Shown here: positions 1 through 8,705 of the stretch, piece after piece
How positions within the stretch are numbered: position 1 is the stretch's first letter
Layout of the letters: the number at the start of each line of letters is the position of its first letter
Assembly: GCF_002811245.1 (NCBI RefSeq)
Contig: NZ_NIVQ01000007.1
Location: 117,860-181,859, forward strand
Length of the DNA stretch: 64,000 nt
From: Vibrio salilacus
GTDB taxonomy: Bacteria; Pseudomonadota; Gammaproteobacteria; Enterobacterales; Vibrionaceae
Reading direction: 5' to 3'
Position numbers and translations under genes: made by a program
Notes under the pieces: generated by a model
What the model saw: only the letters and a program-made list of their open reading frames with translations
Told to the model about the DNA's origin: nothing
Database searches by the model: none

Positions 1-1818
1 ATCCAGTAGTGTGGTTAATACTTCACGCCAACTCTCGATCCATTGAGTTTGCGCTAAACGCTGGCGATAGTCGCTCACCGTCTGAATAAAGTGCGCCAGT
101 TTACCCGCCAGTTCAGCGCTAAAGCCTTGCACCTGATTGTATGGCGCTAACTTGCCACTATTGGCGCTAAACAGCCCCGCCGATTCCGACATCGCATAAC
201 CAAGCAGCATGCGTTCAATTCCGAATTGCCAGGTATTTTGACCATTTTCTGGTAGATCAAACTCACGACTGGTTTCTGCGTTGAGCCCCCAGCGAATGCC
301 CGACTCTTCCACCCACTGTTTGGCCACAATAAACTCCTCTTCGCTCAACTCAAAGCGCGCCAAAATGGCGGGCGTTTCGAGCAATTCAAGCAATTCGGTG
401 GCCAAGCAACGCGTGTTAGGCAAATTCACCAACTGGATAAAGGCATTGAGGATCGGGCTTTCTTGGTCAGCGGTACGGTCTGAAATTGAGTAAGGGATGA
501 AACGTTCCCCAGGAGCATTGCCAAACACCGCCTGAATGGCTGGGCTGTAGGCATTGATATCTGCAACCATGACAATAATATCGCGCGGTTTTAGGCTCGC
601 ATCAGCATCAAACATCGCCAGCAATTGATCGTGCAACACTTCGACTTCACGCATCGGGCTGTGGCAGGCATGCAGTGTCAATGAGTGATCATCTCGCTGA
701 ACAGTCTTTTTATGCTGACTGCTTTCAAGCTGTTGATCGTCTTGATGTTCTTCGAGATTTAGAATATCAGCCTGCAATTGATGCAGCAGCGAGTCGCGCT
801 CAACATCGACAAAGGCTTCAATTTCATGAGACTCAAGTTGCGACAGCAGATACATATTATCGCGCCCCAACTTACCCATCGAGGCCAGTAAACTGTTTCC
901 CACAGCATCAGTATGAAGCTCATCGAGCAAATTATCTTCCAGTGTGCCTTTGAGCTGCTCGCTCTCGCCGTGCGCTTGTGAATGATCTTGATGCCATACC
1001 ACATGCTGACGATGTTTGGTGGCCAAACGGGCAAGAAACTTACGATCGCGCACATCCCCCCAGTAGTAGCGACATGGGTTAGTAAACATCAGGTGAACAT
1101 CAATGTGCTCACCAATGGCTTTTAGCGCATCCATATAACGTGGTGGCAATGAGGTAATACCGAACACAAACAATCGCTTAGGTAGATGTCTAAAGTCGCT
1201 TTGATCACCTGTCGACGCGACATTCTCTAGTGCATCGATAAAATGTTGGTAGAGGTTGGCCCTGTGATAAGGTGACTGACCAAGTGCCAGTGTATGATCA
1301 TACAGTGCCTGCCATAGGATAGGTTGCCATGGGTGTTCACCTTCGAGCTCAGCGACACTTTGCCCCGCTTCCCAACTGGCGATCCATTCAGGGCGATAGA
1401 CTAAGTAACCGTCAAATATATCAGCGATTTTTTCTGCGAGTTGATACAGTTTTGAACTGTCGTCGTCATGCTCAAGATAACGCTTCAGAGCAGCAAATTC
1501 GTCATCATCGAGTAAGCTTGGCAAAATGAGCATTAGCTTCCAAGTCATCGACTCTTTATTAAACGCACTGCGCTGAGGCACATCAGGCAGCACCTCGGTA
1601 AACATGTTCCAAATAAAAGTCGCCGGCAGAGGAAATTCGATGTTTGCTGCCACGCCAAACGCTTGGGCCAACTCCATCTTCAGCCACTGAGACATACCCG
1701 GGCTTTGCACTAAGATCTGCTCCGCTTCAAACGGGTTTTCTAGTGGGTTGAGCCGAACCAGCTCAACAAGCAATGATTTTAATACATCGACTTGATTGGA
1801 ATGGTAGACAGTAAACAA
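1..1818 (-). CDS. recC: RecC, exodeoxyribonuclease V gamma subunit (5' part; gene runs off the left edge)
   Basis: RecC is the Chi-recognising, non-catalytic subunit of the RecBCD helicase-nuclease, which processes DNA double-strand ends. Translating the reverse strand gives 606 open codons beginning MFTVYHSNQVDVL, with ILVQSPGMSQWLKMEL and FPLPATFIWNMF following. These closely parallel the E. coli RecC N-terminus. The family is about 1,120-1,150 residues, so only the N-terminal half is here and the stop lies outside the window. I place the start at a TTG (1816-1818) because it aligns with the E. coli start and has a GTGAG about six bases upstream. No in-frame ATG lies near. recB and recD are probably just beyond the left edge, but that cannot be seen. 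Confidence 0.93.
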   Translation of the reverse strand, partial: MFTVYHSNQVDVLKSLLVELVRLNPLENPFEAEQILVQSPGMSQWLKMELAQAFGVAANIEFPLPATFIWNMFTEVLPDVPQRSAFNKESMTWKLMLILPSLLDDDEFAALKRYLEHDDDSSKLYQLAEKIADIFDGYLVYRPEWIASWEAGQSVAELEGEHPWQPILWQALYDHTLALGQSPYHRANLYQHFIDALENVASTGDQSDFRHLPKRLFVFGITSLPPRYMDALKAIGEHIDVHLMFTNPCRYYWGDVRDRKFLARLATKHRQHVVWHQDHSQAHGESEQLKGTLEDNLLDELHTDAVGNSLLASMGKLGRDNMYLLSQLESHEIEAFVDVERDSLLHQLQADILNLEEHQDDQQLESSQHKKTVQRDDHSLTLHACHSPMREVEVLHDQLLAMFDADASLKPRDIIVMVADINAYSPAIQAVFGNAPGERFIPYSISDRTADQESPILNAFIQLVNLPNTRCLATELLELLETPAILARFELSEEEFIVAKQWVEESGIRWGLNAETSREFDLPENGQNTWQFGIERMLLGYAMSESAGLFSANSGKLAPYNQVQGFSAELAGKLAHFIQTVSDYRQRLAQTQWIESWREVLTTLLD

Positions 1819-1915
1819 AATATACTCACGCTATCGTTGCCACAATTAGCCTGAGACTAGCACAACCTGAGCGGTTAGCAGAGCAATATAAGCGCATGAT
1901 TTGGCTCGAATCAAA

Positions 1916-1942
1916 ATACCCGCTCAAGGGTTGAACGGGTAT
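1916..1942 (-). terminator. Rho-independent terminator after the TDT transporter gene
   Basis: An inverted repeat pairs ATACCCG with CGGGTAT, then (past one mismatch) TCAA with TTGA around a GGG loop. On the minus strand it is followed by TTTTG. It sits between the stop of the TDT gene and the recC start. Confidence 0.7.
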
Positions 1943-1958
1943 AAGCATACCGTCTATG

Positions 1959-2921
1959 CTAACCGCAGCTACGGCTGAATGGTCGGTAGTAAGCAAGGTA
2001 GCGCAACGCAACATAGCTAACCACTAGGCTAGCTATGATAAGCTCAAAACCTGCCAACCACTCAACTTGTCTGATGTACTTGCTTGCTATGCCAATGCTC
2101 TCCATCCAGGCCACTAACTTATACAATGCCGTTGCACCGATCACCATTGGAAAGGTGAACGCCGCATAGCCGGGACTAAATGGCAATCTTAACAGTTTAA
2201 AAAACGCCAAATAGATAATCGCTGTCATCAACACGGCAATGCCGAACAATAAGCCAATGATCACTGGTGATGGCTCAGCCACCACCGTCAAATACCCAGC
2301 TAAGGATAAGCTTGCTGGCGCGGCCATGATCGCCATGGTCGGTTTTGCCGCATCAGGAATTTGCTCAGTAAACATAAAGCGGTAGATCATCATCGGTAAC
2401 ATGAGCGCGTAAGCGGTCATGCCGAACATTAAGGCAGCATCAGCGACCAGACTGAGCCACGGATTGCCCGAAAACGACACATCCGCCACAATAATCCCCA
2501 CCGGTGGTACAAACCAACTTGGCACCATATGGTGTAGTTGAAAGTCTTTAGCTCTGTGGTATGCAAAGCTGACTAAGAACAGCAGATGCAAAACCACCGC
2601 GAACAGCCACAGACTATCGCCAATCATCGGCCAAAACTGCCCAAGCGAGTTCGACACCACCATGGTCGCCATGGCAAAGGTCGGCACAACACTGCCCACC
2701 ACCGGATGAGCTAAATCTTCACGTAGTAGATGGCGATGGAACAGAAATTTCACCGCCAGTATTGAGAGCAATACACTCGCCATCGCGGCTGCGCTCCACT
2801 GCGCGTAGCCATTAAACTGTGCGGCATTTTCCCAACACCATCCTAGACTGGCAATCCCTAGCGCTAAGCCGGCCATCGGAGTCGGCGCTCCCATCACTTT
2901 TGCTTTTGCTGTTCTAATCAT
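1959..2921 (-). CDS. TDT-family (TehA/SLAC1-like) membrane anion transporter
   Basis: A 320-residue, highly hydrophobic protein with about ten predicted membrane segments. The start GAPTPMAGLALGIASLG and the internal MVPSWFVPPVGIIVAD are typical of the tellurite-resistance/dicarboxylate transporter (TDT) family, to which TehA, Mae1 and SLAC1 belong. The substrate cannot be told from sequence; anions such as dicarboxylates, sulfite or chloride are family possibilities. I chose the ATG at 2919-2921 (MIRTAKAKV) over one seven codons upstream because GAGG lies five bases before it. It is divergent from a LysR-type regulator, a layout that usually means the regulator controls the transporter. Confidence 0.8.
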   Translation of the reverse strand: MIRTAKAKVMGAPTPMAGLALGIASLGWCWENAAQFNGYAQWSAAAMASVLLSILAVKFLFHRHLLREDLAHPVVGSVVPTFAMATMVVSNSLGQFWPMIGDSLWLFAVVLHLLFLVSFAYHRAKDFQLHHMVPSWFVPPVGIIVADVSFSGNPWLSLVADAALMFGMTAYALMLPMMIYRFMFTEQIPDAAKPTMAIMAAPASLSLAGYLTVVAEPSPVIIGLLFGIAVLMTAIIYLAFFKLLRLPFSPGYAAFTFPMVIGATALYKLVAWMESIGIASKYIRQVEWLAGFELIIASLVVSYVALRYLAYYRPFSRSCG

Positions 2922-3034
2922 AACTGCCTCACAATGTCTCAATTTCTCAATGTCAACTGCAGTTTACGCTTGCTATTTGTTCAATAATATCCAATTATTT
3001 AAAACATTCGTTCAGTAAATTTAAACAATGAATC

Positions 3035-3925
3035 ATGGCGTCTAATATCTCGTTGAAACAGCTGAAAGTCTTTATTGCCATCACTCAGCATGACACCTTA
3101 ACCGCAGCGTCAGAAGCGCTGTTTCTTTCTAAGGCAGCGGTGAGTATGGCGTTATCTGAGCTCGAAAAGCAGATCGGTCATTCACTGTTTGATCGAGTCA
3201 ACAATCGGCTTATTCTCAATCAAGAGGGGCAGAAGTTACTGCCTTTGGCCGATGAACTCATCGAGCGGGCGCAAGATATTGAACAGTTGTTCGATAATGA
3301 CCAAACGCTTTCCGGACTGCTGCGCATTGGTGCCAGTGATACCATTGGCAATCAAGTCGCGCCCTATCTATTGAGTGATTTTCGCCGTGAGACACAACAC
3401 ACCGCGCAAAGTTTGTTGATCTCTAACTCGGCGCTGATTTGCGAAAAACTGGTCGACTATCAGCTCGATCTGGCGCTTATCGAAGGCAAAACCCTTCATC
3501 CACAGCTTATTTCAACTCCGTTTAACCAAGATGAAATGTGTGTCGTATGCTCGCCTAACTCTACGCTATTACAGCAAGCTTTTTCGATGGAGAATTTAGA
3601 ACGTAGCGAATGGATCTTGCGTGAACCAGGGTCTGGCTCACGGGAATTCTTTTTACGTATGATCGCGCCACGCATTGAGCAGTGGCACGAAGCCTTTCAG
3701 CTCAACACCACCGAAGCATTAATCAACAGTGTCTCTGCGGGGCTTGGGTTAGGTTGCCTATCTAAACTCGCCGCGCAACCCGCGCTCAATGATGGCCGCA
3801 TCGTTGAGCTTAGGTTGCCGCTCGATATGAAGCGCCGCTACTGGCTTTTAGTTCACAAAGAAAAGTACCAAAGCCCACTACTAAAGCGCTTTATCGACTA
3901 CTGTCAGCAATGGCGCAAAGACTAG
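3035..3925 (+). CDS. LysR-family transcriptional regulator, YeiE-like
   Basis: A 296-residue LysR-type regulator. The N-terminal winged HTH (residues about 6-65, LKQLKVFIAITQHDTLTAASEALFLSKAAVS) is followed by a periplasmic-binding-like effector domain (about 90-290). The stretches LRIGASDTIGNQVAPYLL, WILREPGSGSREFF and GLGLGCLSKLA resemble E. coli YeiE. In E. coli the yeiE neighbour is yeiH, a sulfite-linked membrane protein. Here the divergent partner is a TDT-family transporter, so a role in sulfite or other anion export is a possible inference. The effector is unknown. The 113-base gap to the transporter probably holds both promoters. Confidence 0.82.
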   Translation: MASNISLKQLKVFIAITQHDTLTAASEALFLSKAAVSMALSELEKQIGHSLFDRVNNRLILNQEGQKLLPLADELIERAQDIEQLFDNDQTLSGLLRIGASDTIGNQVAPYLLSDFRRETQHTAQSLLISNSALICEKLVDYQLDLALIEGKTLHPQLISTPFNQDEMCVVCSPNSTLLQQAFSMENLERSEWILREPGSGSREFFLRMIAPRIEQWHEAFQLNTTEALINSVSAGLGLGCLSKLAAQPALNDGRIVELRLPLDMKRRYWLLVHKEKYQSPLLKRFIDYCQQWRKD

Positions 3926-4076
3926 AGCAGTATTGACTTAGAATAACTAGGCTAAATACTTCTTGCCGCGCCTAAAACGATTCTATCTCAAACAAAATTT
4001 AACCGCGAAAGATAAACAGACCCTAGCCACTTAAGTCGCATATTTATCTCCTCGCCTAGACTTTACTAGTTAAAAA

Positions 4077-4092
4077 CTGTATAAAAAGACAG
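4077..4092. promoter_or_regulatory. LexA (SOS) box upstream of yebG
   Basis: CTGTATAAAAAGACAG fits the LexA consensus CTGT-N8-ACAG with both outer tetramers perfect. It lies 36 bases before the yebG ATG, where it would overlap the promoter. yebG is a known SOS gene in E. coli. Confidence 0.9.
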
Positions 4093-4128
4093 TAAATCCA
4101 TTCAATAATTTGAGTTAGAGGACCAACC

Positions 4129-4431
4129 ATGGCTGTAATCGTCAAGTACGTGGTAGAACGCAACGGAGAAGAGAAAATGACTTTTACCTCTAAAGCGGAA
4201 GCTGACGCATATGACAAAATGCTCGATATGGCAGATGAGCTTTTTGTGCTACTAGGTAAAAGTGAATTGCTAGAAGAAGAAGGCAAGCAAGAAGACTTGG
4301 CGATGTTCCTAGCACAAAACAAAGAAGAGGTGCTATACGCACTGGGTGCTAAGCGCAAGCCTGCACCGAAGAAGTCGAAAAAAGTTGCAGCGGTCGAAGA
4401 CGCTGAACAAGAGCAAGATGACGCAGCTTAA
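4129..4431 (+). CDS. yebG: YebG, SOS-inducible DNA damage protein
   Basis: A 100-residue acidic/basic protein that begins MAVIVKYVVERNGEEKMTF, the conserved YebG start. The N-terminal part contains the YebG domain. The tail (residues about 76-100) is a low-complexity KKSKK stretch followed by an acidic end. YebG is induced by DNA damage through LexA; its molecular function is not settled. The LexA box just upstream supports the same regulation. The start is preceded by GAGG. The gene is monocistronic, closed by a strong terminator. Confidence 0.93.
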   Translation: MAVIVKYVVERNGEEKMTFTSKAEADAYDKMLDMADELFVLLGKSELLEEEGKQEDLAMFLAQNKEEVLYALGAKRKPAPKKSKKVAAVEDAEQEQDDAA

Positions 4432-4451
4432 TCTCGCACCAGTTCAACACG

Positions 4452-4480
4452 AAACCTCAGCAACATGCTGAGGTTTTTTT
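4452..4480 (+). terminator. Rho-independent terminator of yebG
   Basis: An 11-bp stem AAACCTCAGCA/TGCTGAGGTTT with an ACA loop, running directly into a T tract. Confidence 0.92.
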
Positions 4481-4568
4481 ACGGAAATAAATATTATTAT
4501 ATTTACCCTTATATCTCATCACCTGACTGCTAGAATAGTTCATCATTCCCCCTAATTGGGCTTAGCGC

Positions 4569-5333
4569 ATGAAATATCACGTTGAAGTTTGTATCGATAA
4601 CTTAGAATCTCTGCACAATGCCATTGCTGGCGGTGCGACCCGGATTGAACTTTGCTCTTCACTGGCACTTGGCGGCTTAACGCCTAGTTTTGGTTTAATG
4701 AAAAAGGCGCGCCAGATTTCAGTTCTTCCCATTTATGCCATGATTCGCCCCCGTCAAGGTGACTTCCTCTATTGCCAAGATGATATTGATTCGATGTTGC
4801 TCGATATTGAAGCCGCCGCCGAAGCCGAGTTACAAGGCGTCGTTTTGGGCGCTTTAACCGCTGCCGGTGACATCGATCTCGTCGCGATGCAGCAGTTAAC
4901 CGAGCGGGCCAAACTGTACGGATTAGGCGTAACATTTCACCGCGCTATTGACCAGTGCCGCGATTGGATCAATGGATTAGAACAGGTGATTTCGCTAGGT
5001 TGTGAACGTGTATTGAGCTCAGGACAAGCGGCCAATGTCACTCAAGGAAGTGGCACATTAGCCCAAATGGTCACACAAGCCGATGGGCGTATTTCGATTA
5101 TGGCGGGAGCAGGCTTAAATGACGCAAACGTCGTCGACATTATCACCCAGACAGGCGTACGTGAGGTTCATCTCTCAGGCAAAACCAGCCGTATCAGTCT
5201 AATGCATGGCGTAATCCAACAAGCAAAAATGGGCAGTGACGCGATTGATGACTTAGTGATTCCCGTCACTAATTCAGAAGCGATTGAACAGGTGGTAAAA
5301 CAGATTAACCAGTGCTGGGATTCAGCGAGTTAA
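4569..5333 (+). CDS. cutC: CutC family protein (copper homeostasis / TIM-barrel)
   Basis: A 254-residue protein with the CutC TIM-barrel pattern: [19 protein letters not shown] at the start, [37 protein letters not shown] and REVHLSGK. CutC was linked to copper tolerance in E. coli, but the direct copper role is disputed and the family's enzymatic activity is unknown. It probably acts in the cytoplasm. The 3' end overlaps the end of phoU on the other strand by four bases (tail to tail), leaving no room for a terminator between them. Confidence 0.92.
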   Translation: MKYHVEVCIDNLESLHNAIAGGATRIELCSSLALGGLTPSFGLMKKARQISVLPIYAMIRPRQGDFLYCQDDIDSMLLDIEAAAEAELQGVVLGALTAAGDIDLVAMQQLTERAKLYGLGVTFHRAIDQCRDWINGLEQVISLGCERVLSSGQAANVTQGSGTLAQMVTQADGRISIMAGAGLNDANVVDIITQTGVREVHLSGKTSRISLMHGVIQQAKMGSDAIDDLVIPVTNSEAIEQVVKQINQCWDSAS

Positions 5334-6028
5334 CGCAGCGCATCATCAATGCTTTGTTCGCCCAAGTGGCGAACATCTTTACCCTTCACAAAGTAGATGA
5401 TGTATTCACAAATATTTTGACAGCGATCGCCGACACGCTCTATCGCGCGCGCAGACCACATCACTTGTAAAATATTAGGGATATTTTTCGGATCTTCCAT
5501 CATATAGGTCATTAACTGGCGAATGACGGCCTCGTATTCAGCATCAATTTTGTCATCCAGCTTATGCACTTCTGCAGCGGCATCAACATCCATGCGAGCA
5601 AACGCATCCAACACTTTATGCAACATATCAATCGCTTGTCGATACAGAGGTTGTAACGATACTTGGAACTGGCGCTCTTTTTGTGATGGACTTTCGATCG
5701 CCACATAAGCAATCTTGGTCGCAACGTCGCCAATCCGCTCTAAGTCGGTAATGGTTTTGATTATCGCCATAATCAGGCGTAAATCTTTCGCCGTCGGCTG
5801 CCTTTTGGCGATAATACGCGTACAGGCTTCATCAATCGACACTTCCATTGCGTTGACTTTATGATCATCACGCACCACCTTTCTTGCTAGCTCAATGTCA
5901 TCATGGTGCAGCGCTTGCATTGCAAACGACAATTGCTGCTCGACCAACCCACCCATGGTAAGTACGTGGGTACGGATCGACTCTAGCTCAACATTAAACT
6001 GGCCTGAAATATGGCGTCCAAAATTCAT
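5330..6028 (-). CDS. phoU: PhoU, phosphate-signalling regulator of the Pst/PhoR system
   Basis: A 232-residue protein starting [19 protein letters not shown], with duplicated three-helix PhoU repeats. Conserved stretches include [27 protein letters not shown] and [16 protein letters not shown], the last two being the E/DxxxD metal-binding motifs. PhoU represses PhoR/PhoB when phosphate is plentiful, through the Pst transporter. I chose the ATG at 6026-6028, which aligns with E. coli PhoU; the longer reading begins at a TTG. It is last in the pstC-pstA-pstB-phoU order but 182 bases from pstB, so it may have its own promoter or processing site. Confidence 0.94.
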   Translation of the reverse strand: MNFGRHISGQFNVELESIRTHVLTMGGLVEQQLSFAMQALHHDDIELARKVVRDDHKVNAMEVSIDEACTRIIAKRQPTAKDLRLIMAIIKTITDLERIGDVATKIAYVAIESPSQKERQFQVSLQPLYRQAIDMLHKVLDAFARMDVDAAAEVHKLDDKIDAEYEAVIRQLMTYMMEDPKNIPNILQVMWSARAIERVGDRCQNICEYIIYFVKGKDVRHLGEQSIDDALR

Positions 6029-6210
6029 AGATAAAGTGACTCTCTTTTTTCTGAACAAGTAGCAAAAGATTAGCGTAATTATTTGTTCTAACTAGCTAGA
6101 ATTGTAACAAAGCAACAAGAAATTGCAGCCCTATGAGCATAGTTCGTCTATATGATTAGAGGCAACTTTCACCGTTAACAAGGCTACAGTTTTAAATATG
6201 ACGAAGAATT

Positions 6211-7029
6211 TTAACCGTATCTACCTGTAATATAGTCTTCGGTCTGCTTTTTCAATGGCGAAGTAAAAATAGAATCGGTATCTGAGTATTCAACCAACTT
6301 CCCCATATGGATAAAGGCGGTATGGTCACTCACCCTTGCGGCTTGTTGCATATTATGCGTTACGATCACCACGGTATACTTGGTTTTCAGTTCATTGATC
6401 AACTCTTCAATCGTAAGAGTCGAAATCGGATCAAGTGCTGAAGTGGGTTCATCAAGAAGTAATACCTCAGGTTCGATGGCTATTGCACGCGCAATCACTA
6501 ATCGTTGCTGCTGGCCTCCCGATAAACCAAATGCATTTTCATGCAGACGATCTTTGACCTCATCCCACAGTGCTGCGGCGCGCAATGAACGCTCAACCGC
6601 ATCGTCTAATGCGCGGCTGTTGTTAATGCCTTGTAAGCGCAAACCATAAACCACGTTTTCATAAATCGACTTAGGAAATGGGTTCGGACGCTGAAACACC
6701 ATTCCCACTCGGCGGCGCAGTGTCGCTACATCAACCTTTGGGTGGTAAACGTTTTTAGCGTGCAATTTTACCTTTCCTGCAACCCGACATCCTTCGACTA
6801 AATCATTCATTCGGTTGATGCAGCGCAGTAAGGTTGATTTGCCACACCCGGATGGTCCGATAAACGCCGTCACTTGTCCTTTGGGGATACGCATTGAAAT
6901 GTCGTGCAGCGCTTGGGTATTTTGATAGAACAAATTGAGCCCTTCGATAGCAATCGCGGTTTGCTCATCACTGAGGTTGTTGACATCTAATGGCGCTTGA
7001 TAGCCCAAGGTTTGATTGACAGAAAACAT
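6211..7029 (-). CDS. pstB: PstB, phosphate ABC transporter ATPase
   Basis: The 272-residue nucleotide-binding subunit that powers high-affinity phosphate import at the inner membrane. Visible motifs are Walker [10 protein letters not shown] (58-66), Q-loop VFQRPNPFP, signature LSGGQQQR (about 169-176), Walker B VLLLDEP (189-195) and the switch His in VIVTHNM. The ATG lies two bases after the pstA stop, so the two are translationally coupled. Length and motifs are normal for the family. Confidence 0.97.
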   Translation of the reverse strand: MFSVNQTLGYQAPLDVNNLSDEQTAIAIEGLNLFYQNTQALHDISMRIPKGQVTAFIGPSGCGKSTLLRCINRMNDLVEGCRVAGKVKLHAKNVYHPKVDVATLRRRVGMVFQRPNPFPKSIYENVVYGLRLQGINNSRALDDAVERSLRAAALWDEVKDRLHENAFGLSGGQQQRLVIARAIAIEPEVLLLDEPTSALDPISTLTIEELINELKTKYTVVIVTHNMQQAARVSDHTAFIHMGKLVEYSDTDSIFTSPLKKQTEDYITGRYG

Positions 7030-7031
7030 AC

Positions 7032-8678
7032 TTAATCTTGTCCTAGTGTTCGATATTTTTCGCGCAAATTGTTACGGATACTGATCGCTGTTAAGTTAAG
7101 CCCAACAATGACAGTAACCAGTAAAAACGAGGTGGCATAAACCAAAGGTCTGGCACTTTCAATATTGGTGTTTTGAAAACCAACATCATAAATGTGAAAG
7201 CCTAAATGCATAAATTTACGCTCAAGATGTAAGAACGGAAATTGACTGTCAATCGGTAAGCTTGAAGTCAGTTTTACTGCTCCCACTAACATCAAAGGCG
7301 CGACCTCTCCCGCCGCACGAGCAATCGCTAAGATCAATCCGGTGATCATTGCAGGGCTTGCCATCGGCAAAACAATCCGCCACATGGTTTCAAATTGCGT
7401 GGCTCCAAGTGCCAATGAGCCATGACGAACCGAGTTAGGGATGCGTGTTAACCCCTCTTCTGTGGCAACAATCACCACGGGCAATGTCAGTACGGCGAGG
7501 GTCAAGGCTGACCATAAAAGCCCTGGTGTACCAAAGGTTGGCGCGGGCAATTGCTCTTGATAAAACAGCGTATCAATCGAGCCGCCCAAGGTATAAACAA
7601 AAAAACCTAACCCAAACACACCATAAACAATCGAAGGCACCCCGGCTAGGTTTATCACCGCGACACGAATCAGCCTAGTAAAGGCGTTATTCCCCGCATA
7701 CTCATGCAAATAGATCGCAGCAATAACACCAAGTGGCATCACAATCACCGACATAATCAGTACCAGTAATACCGTACCAAACATCGCCGGAAACACACCA
7801 CCTTCAGAATTAGACTCACGGGGATTTTCCGACAAAAATTTCCACGCCTGTTGCCCCCAGCGCAGTAGTTTCTCTGCGCTGCTCATTTGATTGGGATACC
7901 ATAAATCCAAAATTTGACTGAGTGGAATCGTAACCCGTTGCCCTGTCATCTCTTCGACCTGCAACCCTTGCCGCGTCAGTTGGTCACGAAGGCTATCCAG
8001 TTTGGCTTCTGCGTAAATCAAAGCTTGGCGATATTGCTTACTTTGCTTTTGATATAAATCGCTAAAGGCGTGATCTAGGGTGCCATTTAAACTGTGCTTT
8101 CGGTGCGCTAGTCGCAACCGCTGCGCTTGGGCATTAATGGTACGAATATCGCCTTCAATCAAGTCTTCAATTTGTTGGCGGATCTGTTTGGCAAAGGCGA
8201 AACCTTGCGCTAAGTTTTGCTCCACCTCACGACTAACTTGGCCATTTTCCTTTACGTAACCAACCGGTCGACCAAAAAAGTCGCCATCTCGGGTACGCTC
8301 AATCACAGCCCAACCTTGTGGGCGAGTCGGTGGATTAAGGTTCACTTCCAACAACGAAACAAAATCGGCAGAGTAGAGCTCACGATTGGCCACTTTGATA
8401 CTCACTCGCTCAACTAACCCTCTGTCAACGATCTCTTCAGGCAGCTCGACATCCATTTCACGCAAGTGGCTGATAGGGATAGATTGCTGCTCATAAATTT
8501 GACCAATTAACAGCTCACCTTGATCGGTTTGCCATTGATACAGCGGTGCAGGCCAAAAGTAAGAAAGGCCTTTCCAACCGATAAGCAGCAACAGGCCAAG
8601 CACAGAAAGCAAGCTGATACTGACCGCACCGCCTGTTAACCATATCCATGGGGACCCTGATTTAAACCACTTAAACAC
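7032..8678 (-). CDS. pstA: PstA, phosphate ABC transporter permease (long form with periplasmic insertion)
   Basis: A 548-residue permease, nearly twice the size of E. coli PstA (296). The first membrane helix (about 13-38) is followed by a hydrophilic segment of some 250 residues, partly rich in charged helix-forming sequence ([21 protein letters not shown]) and probably periplasmic. The BPD_transp_1 core fills the last 250 residues, with the EAA-type loop [21 protein letters not shown]. It forms the channel with PstC and is driven by PstB. The start is GTG with AGG four bases upstream. This long form is familiar in Vibrio and other marine gammaproteobacteria; the insertion's function is not known to me. 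Confidence 0.94.
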   Translation of the reverse strand: MFKWFKSGSPWIWLTGGAVSISLLSVLGLLLLIGWKGLSYFWPAPLYQWQTDQGELLIGQIYEQQSIPISHLREMDVELPEEIVDRGLVERVSIKVANRELYSADFVSLLEVNLNPPTRPQGWAVIERTRDGDFFGRPVGYVKENGQVSREVEQNLAQGFAFAKQIRQQIEDLIEGDIRTINAQAQRLRLAHRKHSLNGTLDHAFSDLYQKQSKQYRQALIYAEAKLDSLRDQLTRQGLQVEEMTGQRVTIPLSQILDLWYPNQMSSAEKLLRWGQQAWKFLSENPRESNSEGGVFPAMFGTVLLVLIMSVIVMPLGVIAAIYLHEYAGNNAFTRLIRVAVINLAGVPSIVYGVFGLGFFVYTLGGSIDTLFYQEQLPAPTFGTPGLLWSALTLAVLTLPVVIVATEEGLTRIPNSVRHGSLALGATQFETMWRIVLPMASPAMITGLILAIARAAGEVAPLMLVGAVKLTSSLPIDSQFPFLHLERKFMHLGFHIYDVGFQNTNIESARPLVYATSFLLVTVIVGLNLTAISIRNNLREKYRTLGQD

Positions 8679-8705
8679 GTTGCCTATTTCCTACTGTAGA
8701 GAGTA

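Noticed and set aside
759..1055. 98-codon minus-strand frame, and a 92-codon plus-strand frame over the same stretch
   Set aside because: Both are shadows of recC, whose own frame is open from 1818 to the left edge.
6029..6058. Ten-codon N-terminal extension of PhoU
   Set aside because: Begins with TTG, is not homologous to other PhoU proteins, and the ATG at 6026-6028 aligns with E. coli.
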